Shown one piece after another: positions 59,685 to 64,000 of a DNA stretch of 64,000 nt (positions are counted from its first letter, which is position 1; each line of letters opens with the position of its first letter). Made by a program: the position numbers and the translations under genes. Below the pieces are notes generated by a model. It saw nothing but the letters and a program-made list of their open reading frames with translations. It did not search any database and was not told where the DNA came from. The stretch comes from Desulfuromonadaceae bacterium (GTDB lineage Bacteria > Desulfobacterota > Desulfuromonadia > Geobacterales > Pseudopelobacteraceae), in assembly GCA_028683435.1 (NCBI GenBank), contig JAQUIG010000002.1, positions 1-64,000 of the forward strand, given 5' to 3'.

Positions 59685-59864
59685 ATGACTGAAATTCTGA
59701 TTATGTTAGCAATAGTTGTCGCCTGGTTTGTGTTGCAAAAATTTATCTTGCCGGCTATTGGGGTTAGCACATGAATGTCAAACTCTTGTGACCTCGGGGA
59801 CCGAGGTACAAAGAAAAAAAACTCAAAGATGAGTAATGGCAAGCAAAATAAGCCCAAACCATGA
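59685..59864 (+). CDS. Small single-pass membrane protein, candidate selenoprotein
   Basis: This 59-residue frame contains an in-frame TGA at 59772-59774 (codon 30), read here as selenocysteine. A GAGGTGG site precedes the ATG at 59685. One transmembrane segment (about residues 4-27, ILIMLAIVVAWFVLQKFILP) is followed immediately by GVST-Sec-MSNSC, so Sec30 and Cys35 are close together just past the membrane. A Lys-rich tail follows, which by the positive-inside rule suggests the Sec/Cys pair faces the cytoplasm. A SECIS-like hairpin begins 16 bases after the TGA. It lies 150 bases from tRNA-Sec. Without readthrough the product is 29 residues. I do not recognise a function. Confidence 0.78.
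59791..59807 (+). promoter_or_regulatory. Putative bacterial SECIS element of the small selenoprotein
   Basis: ACCUCGG (59791-59797) pairs with CCGAGGU (59801-59807) around GGA; a 6-bp form has the loop GGGAC. The loop is 23-24 bases from the UGA, with G in its first positions, as in the other two SECIS-like elements of this window. Confidence 0.75.
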
Positions 59865-59891
59865 ATTAAGCTTCTGATATAAATATGGCAC

Positions 59892-59939
59892 AATAAAAAG
59901 CAGCCACTTAGGTAAAAACCTAAGTGGCTGCTTTTTATT
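59892..59939. terminator. 22-bp hairpin, probable original tRNA-Pro terminator
   Basis: Perfect 22-bp arms (59892-59913, 59918-59939) with loop AAAA and a T-run on both strands. It directly adjoins the displaced tRNA-Pro repeat and could once have ended the tRNA-Pro transcript; it also ends the plus-strand selenoprotein transcript. It shares its AGCCACTTAG stem with 35080-35113. Confidence 0.8.
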
Positions 59940-59942
59940 GGC

Positions 59943-59979
59943 TGCGACAAGATTTGAACTTGCGACCACTAGACCTCCA
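59943..59979. repeat. Copy of the tRNA-Pro 3' end (distal att-like repeat)
   Basis: 59943-59975 is identical (33 bases) to 62316-62348 within tRNA-Pro, and 36 of 37 bases match when extended to 59979/62352. Both copies have the same orientation. Confidence 0.93.
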
Positions 59980-60220
59980 TTATTAGGCACGTGCTTTTAT
60001 TTTCAATTCCACCCAGCGACACCATAACCCGCATTTCAAGTGCTATGGCTATTACATTCTCATGGGCTTTAATTCGCCTTTCGAGCAGCTTGTCCCAAAG
60101 ACGCTGATCATACTCACGTTGCTTGATGAGCCAGGTTGTCAGGAAAGTGATAGACCCCCCTCCAATAGCACCGAGCAATCCAAAAATAGCACTTGCATTT
60201 TTGTTGATGAATTCAATCAA
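59969..60220 (-). pseudogene. Truncated small membrane protein
   Basis: This 83-residue frame has one N-terminal transmembrane helix (ASAIFGLLGAIGGGSITFLTTWL) followed by a basic helix (LIKQREYDQRLWDKLLERRIKAHENVIAIALEMRV). The last residues and stop fall inside the tRNA-Pro-derived repeat, so the gene has lost its natural 3' end, probably at integration. Function is unknown. Confidence 0.6.
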
Positions 60221-60634
60221 GGTTTTTCCTTTCTACCTTTATGCGATAACGCAAGGCTGACAGGCCGGTTTAGGCGTTTTTCGTGTTCTCTGCTTCAAAC
60301 TGTTTCCTTTGAGCATCATTCTCTGTCTGGCGATCTCAGCTTCATAAGAACCTTCCCTCTTGTTATTGGTACAACGTGGTAACGCACACCGGCTCGGCGG
60401 GGGCTTTTTCCCGCTGACCGGTGCTGCCGTTAGTTGGAACTTCGGTTTTTCTCTGTGCATTTCCGTAAAAGATGACTCTGAGGCAGGAACTCTAGCCGAC
60501 GCGTACTTTTTTGATGCGGCTGCTTGATCTTATAGTTAGGCAGGTTTCAATGAAATGAGAGTTTTGGGGCATATCAGGTGGTATTTGTTCCGAATTTATT
60601 GCCTGCTAATTTACTCTCTGGCTGGGCTTTCCAG
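60221..60634. other. Gap in the tRNA-Pro insertion with a multi-stem hairpin
   Basis: No supported gene lies in these 414 bases. An imperfect hairpin spans 60381-60433, made of TAACG/CGTTA, CACCGG/CCGGTG and GCGGG/CCCGC stems with small bulges and a T-rich loop. It could be a structured RNA, a terminator or a recombination site. Confidence 0.45.
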
Positions 60635-61159
60635 CTATGGAAGGATTTCTACGGTAGTACCTTTGGGAACCAGTCTGAAAATCTCTTCAATTTCAGCATT
60701 GTTGACTGCTATGCAGCCGGCCGTCCAGTCTCTTTTGGTTTGATAAAATTCATAGGATTCTTCGCCGTTCGGTAGGCCATGAATCATAATGTCGCCGCCA
60801 GGCGACACTCCTCTTGCTTTTGATTGGGCTTTATCTTCAGTATTTGGATAGGATATATGCAATGCCTGGTGATAGCTGCTTTTAAGGTTTTTCCTGTCTA
60901 TCGTATAGACTCCTTCCGGCGTCCGGTCGTCGCCTTTCTCTGTCTTCTTACCGGTTGGTTTCATGCCAAGTGAGATTTCATAGGATTTTATAGGCGTGTT
61001 ATTGTTCAACAGTGTCAGGCGGCGCTTGTTTTTCTCAATGAGTACTTTGTCAACCGTTGCTTTCATTGGCATAGGTTGTTTTATGAGGCTGGCCTTTGAG
61101 GAAAGCGCAACAGCAGGAAAAATAACGATAAGCATAGTAATGATAATCAATCTATTCAT
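60635..61159 (-). CDS. L,D-transpeptidase (YkuD family)
   Basis: This 174-residue protein starts at the ATG at 61159 behind AAGGAC. A signal peptide (about residues 1-20) precedes a YkuD domain with IMIHGLPNG and RDWTAGCIAVNNAEIEEIF; the Cys in TAGCIAV is the probable nucleophile. Such enzymes make L,D-crosslinks in peptidoglycan or attach proteins to it. It is divergent from a second, distinct transpeptidase in the same small insertion. Confidence 0.85.
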   Translation of the reverse strand: MNRLIIITMLIVIFPAVALSSKASLIKQPMPMKATVDKVLIEKNKRRLTLLNNNTPIKSYEISLGMKPTGKKTEKGDDRTPEGVYTIDRKNLKSSYHQALHISYPNTEDKAQSKARGVSPGGDIMIHGLPNGEESYEFYQTKRDWTAGCIAVNNAEIEEIFRLVPKGTTVEILP

Positions 61160-61405
61160 GTGTCCTTCTTTTGACCAAGCAGGAATCATATTGTGCGTCA
61201 CTTTATATTCAAAATAGGTTGAGTATTGCTGAACTTTTTAAAAAATACTATATATTTGATAAAAGAAAATCTTACAGTTTTTTTATACGCTCGAATTGTA
61301 ATTATAAAAAAGGGTCATGACTAGAACAACACATTAATAATATGTTATCATGACAGTGGTAGCAAGAGGTCATATGTACGAGTCTTTGAGGAGGGACTTT
61401 GGCAG

Positions 61406-62062
61406 ATGCCCATTCAGAATATAATCAGTGCAAAAAAAAATTCCATATGTATCCTGGCGTTAATTCTCATTCTATTGTTGTCCCATTCATTTGTAGAATG
61501 TGCGCCGCCTGAAAATATAGTCATTCGCTATGAAGTCTTGGTTGAATCGAGCCAACTTAGAACTGTCATAATTGATGACGGAAATAGATCAATAGAAAGC
61601 GTGATTCCTGCGGTAACACCGGAAGAAGATTCAATGGTTCCATTCGACATAGAAGTATCGATCGCCTCGGTTCGTGTGAATCCTCCTTGGAAACCAACTC
61701 CTGAGATGCTTGAAGATCCTGATGAAAGATTAGTCATGAAGCCTTTTAAGGGAGGAGAACCCGACAACCCTATTGGGAGAATAGCACTTTATCCAACATT
61801 TACCGATCCAAAGTTTAAATATATAAGAATTCATGAAGCACCGGAATTGCCGCAAAGAATACTTTCACGGGATGAGAACGGAAATCTGAGGGGGTATCGG
61901 GAGTCGCATGGATGCGTTGGAATTTTTTTCAGTGATGCGAGGGAAGTAGTATCACATTTGACTGGGTTGGAAAAGGATGTAATTGATAAATTAATATATT
62001 CCCATAAAAGTAAATATCTGCCGTTGAAATACCAGGCAACCATCATATTTTTAAAGGAATGA
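61406..62062 (+). CDS. Second L,D-transpeptidase-like (YkuD) protein
   Basis: This 218-residue protein has a signal-like N-terminus (ICILALILILLLSHSFVEC, about residues 15-33). Later residues match the YkuD core: NPIGRIALYPTFTDPKFKYIRIHEAPE and GYRESHGCVGIFFSDAREV, with the SHGC nucleophile motif and the upstream His in RIHEAP. It differs clearly from the divergent transpeptidase. Its stop overlaps the recombinase remnant by four bases. Confidence 0.75.
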   Translation: MPIQNIISAKKNSICILALILILLLSHSFVECAPPENIVIRYEVLVESSQLRTVIIDDGNRSIESVIPAVTPEEDSMVPFDIEVSIASVRVNPPWKPTPEMLEDPDERLVMKPFKGGEPDNPIGRIALYPTFTDPKFKYIRIHEAPELPQRILSRDENGNLRGYRESHGCVGIFFSDAREVVSHLTGLEKDVIDKLIYSHKSKYLPLKYQATIIFLKE

Positions 62063-62250
62063 GCATAGTCCGGGGAGAAGTGACCGAGATCACGTTTGAG
62101 TTGGAACAATCCAGGCAGGAAAATGATGAGAGTATCGATAGAGCTGCCCGTTTACTCGAACTCGCGCAAAAGGCCGCCAGTCTTTACTCTGCACAGATTC
62201 CGGCAGAAAAACTCAAGTTGCTTAATTCACTATACTCGAACTCCGTCTAA
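62059..62250 (+). pseudogene. C-terminal remnant of a serine recombinase
   Basis: This 63-residue frame resembles the C-terminal end of large serine recombinases (LLELAQKAASLYSAQIPAEKLKLLNSLYSNSV). The catalytic N-terminal domain is missing. It sits next to the tRNA-Pro att-like repeat, consistent with a decayed integrase of the insertion. The family assignment is by eye. Confidence 0.6.
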
Positions 62251-62271
62251 TTTTGTCTAATTTTTAACAAA

Positions 62272-62303
62272 AAAGGGCTTACAGGAAAACCCGCAAGCCC
62301 TTT
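62272..62303 (-). terminator. Terminator downstream of tRNA-Pro
   Basis: AAAGGGCTT (62272-62280) and AAGCCCTTT (62295-62303) form a 9-bp stem. On the minus strand it is followed by a T-run, five bases after the tRNA end. Confidence 0.8.
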
Positions 62304-62308
62304 GTTTA

Positions 62309-62385
62309 TGGTCGGTGCGACAAGATTTGAACTTGCGACCACTAGACCCCCAGTCTAGTGCGCTACCAGGCTGCGCTACGCACCG
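62309..62385 (-). tRNA. tRNA-Pro (anticodon GGG)
   Basis: This is a 77-base cloverleaf with acceptor arms CGGTGCG/CGCACCG and encoded CCA. The anticodon stem CTAGA/TCTAG frames CTGGGGG, giving GGG. Its 3' half (62316-62352) is duplicated at 59943-59979. Confidence 0.97.
62316..62352. repeat. att-like repeat inside tRNA-Pro (proximal copy)
   Basis: This segment of tRNA-Pro, from the acceptor end into the anticodon arm, is repeated at 59943-59979 with one mismatch in 37. Confidence 0.93.
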
Positions 62386-62396
62386 TTAAAACTCAG

Positions 62397-62750
62397 TTAC
62401 AATAGATCTCGTAAAATCTTCAGCTCACTTCGAACTGTTTTTAAGATGTTGCTATATTCTGTTGCAGTCAAGCTATCTAAATCATCATCTGTTTTAATCA
62501 GTTTGCCTTTTGTAGTGATACGTTTTTTTACACCTTCTATGGTAAATTTTTCTTCGTATAAGAGATGCTTGACCTGTAAAACAAGATCAACTTCGTTTTT
62601 TGAATAAAGCCGCTGACCGGAACCACTTTTAGCCGGTTTGAGAAAGGAGAATTCGGACTCCCAAAACCTTAATACAGATGTTTTTACACCGGCGACTTCG
62701 GCTACTTCGCCGATTTTATAGTACATTTTTTCAGTTAATGTTGAAGCCAT
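62397..62750 (-). CDS. MerR-family transcriptional regulator
   Basis: This roughly 117-residue protein has the MerR winged helix KIGEVAEVAGVKTSVLRFWESEF and RLYSKNEVDLVLQVKHLL, then a helical dimerisation region. I start at the ATG at 62750 (MASTLTEK); an in-frame GTG at 62768 or ATG at 62726 are alternatives. It follows ihfA by 24 bases on the same strand, a common pheT-ihfA-merR arrangement. The effector is unknown. Confidence 0.85.
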   Translation of the reverse strand: MASTLTEKMYYKIGEVAEVAGVKTSVLRFWESEFSFLKPAKSGSGQRLYSKNEVDLVLQVKHLLYEEKFTIEGVKKRITTKGKLIKTDDDLDSLTATEYSNILKTVRSELKILRDLL

Positions 62751-62774
62751 GACAGAATAAGCCTGCACTACAAC

Positions 62775-63059
62775 TTATTTAACCTCTGCGTTAATTGCAT
62801 TTTTCAAGACCTGACTTGGCTTGAACGTCAGGATTCTACGGGCATTAATTGTTATGGTTTCACCGGTTTGCGGATTGCGACCGCGGCGATCGGCCTTCTG
62901 TTTTACAACAAAATTACCAAAACCGGCAATCTTGATTTTTTCACCTGATTCCAGCGTTAACTTAAGAAGTCCAAAGACTGTTTCCACCATCTCGGCTGAT
63001 TCTTTTTTTGAAAAGCCTATCCTCTGGTGAATGCGTTCGACTATGTCTGCTTTTGTCAT
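62775..63059 (-). CDS. ihfA: Integration host factor alpha subunit
   Basis: This 94-residue HU/IHF-fold protein begins MTKADIVERIHQRIGFSKKESAEMVETVF and has the DNA-binding arm GFGNFVVKQKADRRGRNPQTGETI. It follows pheT on the same strand, the position usual for ihfA. IHF bends DNA at specific sites and helps site-specific recombination and transcription. Confidence 0.92.
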   Translation of the reverse strand: MTKADIVERIHQRIGFSKKESAEMVETVFGLLKLTLESGEKIKIAGFGNFVVKQKADRRGRNPQTGETITINARRILTFKPSQVLKNAINAEVK

Positions 63060-63142
63060 ATTTACCTCAATATTTACCAGTTAATGCACTGAATCAAAAG
63101 GAGAAATTTTATAGCACAGGGACATCTATTACGCAATAAATT

Positions 63143-64000
63143 TTATCGTACCGTTACCTTTAATTTATCGATCAGATTAGTAACAATTTTTTTATGAAGT
63201 GAAGCGATCTCCTCTTCAGCAAGTGTACGCTCAAAGGACCTGTATCTGATACGCACTGCAATGCTTTTATATCCATCAGGGACACCTTTTCCGCGATAAA
63301 CATCAAAGATTTGAACGTGCTCAATCTCTTTTGATTTTTCTGCTCTGATGCATTCCAAGATCTTGACCGCTGCCAACTCTTCAGGAATCAGCATCGCAAT
63401 ATCGCGGGCGCTGTCAGGAAACCTGGATGGTGCCAAAATAGTTTTTTTAGTTCGCGATAGTTTCACAAGTTTTTCAAAATTAAGCTCGAAACAAAAAACC
63501 GGCTTTTCAATTTCAAAGTTCTTTTGGACAAGGGGATGAAGCTCCCCTACAGAACCTACCTGCTCTCGACCAGCAAAGACCCTGCACGACTTACCGGGAT
63601 GGTAGTACGGGTCCGTGTTTTCAACGACCCATGACACCCCACCGATGTCAAGAACATCAAGAACCGTTTCAACGATACCTTTTGCATCAAAGAAATCAAC
63701 CGGCTCATTGGGGCGGCTCCAACCGTCACCGTCCCTTGAACCTGTTATGGCCCCCACTATACAAAGGGGTTCACGCGGCATATCTTCACCGTCACCGGGA
63801 AAATAGACCCGCCTCATTTCAAAGAGCTTCAGATCAAGCGAGCGGAAGTTCATGTTTTTTGCCGTGGTTTCCAGAAGGCCGGGCAACAGTGTCGTCCGCA
63901 TTACCGACTGTTCATCAACCAGCGGATTGGCGAGCTTAATGGCAATACGGCGCGGATCATCATCGTTCAGCAGCAGCTTGCCCGCAGCGTCAGGTGCGGT
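63143..64000 (-). CDS. pheT: Phenylalanyl-tRNA synthetase beta subunit, 5' end outside window
   Basis: The visible 285 residues are the C-terminal part of PheT; the frame stays open to the right edge, so the gene is cut by the window and not truncated in nature. Seen are NDDDPRRIAIKLANPLVDEQSVMRTTLLPGLL, the core domain, and the C-terminal anticodon-binding fold (SRFPDSARDIAMLIPEE). It couples to PheS to charge tRNA-Phe. ihfA follows on the same strand. Confidence 0.94.
   Translation of the reverse strand, partial: TAPDAAGKLLLNDDDPRRIAIKLANPLVDEQSVMRTTLLPGLLETTAKNMNFRSLDLKLFEMRRVYFPGDGEDMPREPLCIVGAITGSRDGDGWSRPNEPVDFFDAKGIVETVLDVLDIGGVSWVVENTDPYYHPGKSCRVFAGREQVGSVGELHPLVQKNFEIEKPVFCFELNFEKLVKLSRTKKTILAPSRFPDSARDIAMLIPEELAAVKILECIRAEKSKEIEHVQIFDVYRGKGVPDGYKSIAVRIRYRSFERTLAEEEIASLHKKIVTNLIDKLKVTVR

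Larger units (their letters stand above)
59943..62352. mobile_element. 2.4-kb insertion at tRNA-Pro
   Basis: Direct repeats of the tRNA-Pro 3' portion bracket the truncated membrane protein, the two L,D-transpeptidases and a recombinase remnant. No intact integrase is present, so it looks like a decayed integrative element or a deleted remainder of a larger one. Confidence 0.75.

Noticed and set aside
60381..60545. Integron attC-like site (hairpin plus GTTAGGC at about 60534)
   Set aside because: No matching upstream core site at the right distance and no integron integrase seen.

Overview
The window looks like chromosome of a Geobacter-type bacterium (Geobacterales/Desulfuromonadales). Evidence: an MtrA/DmsE-like decaheme lipoprotein beside an MtrB/PioB-type outer-membrane barrel, a tungsten/molybdenum-type aldehyde:ferredoxin oxidoreductase, a HesB-like selenoprotein with a complete selA/selB/tRNA-Sec set, and housekeeping genes in an arrangement typical of that group (dxr-rseP, tig-clpP-clpX, pheT-ihfA-merR).

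Layout. 1-8 kb: isoprenoid synthesis, envelope proteolysis, tRNA modification and succinyl-CoA synthetase. 8-17 kb: polyphosphate kinase, a phosphofructokinase, then an overlapping pair of an SPFH membrane protein and a tandem-AAA/Lon-domain protease, and a HesB-like selenoprotein read through UGA. 17-24 kb: a UvrD/Rep helicase, a YyaL-like thioredoxin-domain protein whose 3' end runs into a palindromic repeat, YhbY, Gph and AOR. 24-28 kb: a tightly packed minus-strand cluster of unknown function (Tat-exported metallo-beta-lactamase-fold protein, polytopic membrane protein, two unknown proteins, monoheme cytochrome). 28-36 kb: YraN, a split glutamine-dependent NAD synthetase, SUI1, tRNA-Leu, tig-clpP-clpX, HU, tRNA-Asp and tRNA-Val.

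36-45 kb: a LysR regulator, the decaheme cytochrome/porin pair, then selA and selB. The porin gene carries an in-frame TGA followed at the right distance by a bacterial SECIS-like hairpin, and the frame then runs on to a normal barrel C-terminus. It is therefore a candidate selenocysteine-containing outer-membrane protein encoded next to the selenocysteine machinery. A second candidate, a 59-residue single-pass membrane protein with TGA plus SECIS-like hairpin, lies just beyond tRNA-Sec.

45-62 kb is accessory. An 18-bp exact copy (20 of 21 with flanks) of the tRNA-Sec 3' end lies just upstream of selB and again in the intact tRNA-Sec 14.2 kb away, in the same orientation. The interval (CHASE2 cyclase, two-partner secretion TpsB/TpsA, FecR-domain protein, MBL hydrolase, GAF-HD-GYP) therefore looks like an island inserted into selC. 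Next to it, a 33-bp exact copy of the tRNA-Pro 3' end brackets a 2.4-kb insertion with two L,D-transpeptidases, a recombinase remnant and a truncated membrane-protein gene. With both insertions removed, the order would be selA > < selB < selC, small selenoprotein, < tRNA-Pro, < merR, < ihfA, < pheT.

The strongest candidates for something undescribed are the two putative selenoproteins, the SPFH/AAA-Lon pair, the MBL-membrane-cytochrome cluster, and the 17-unit cysteine repeat at the C-terminus of the TpsA exoprotein.
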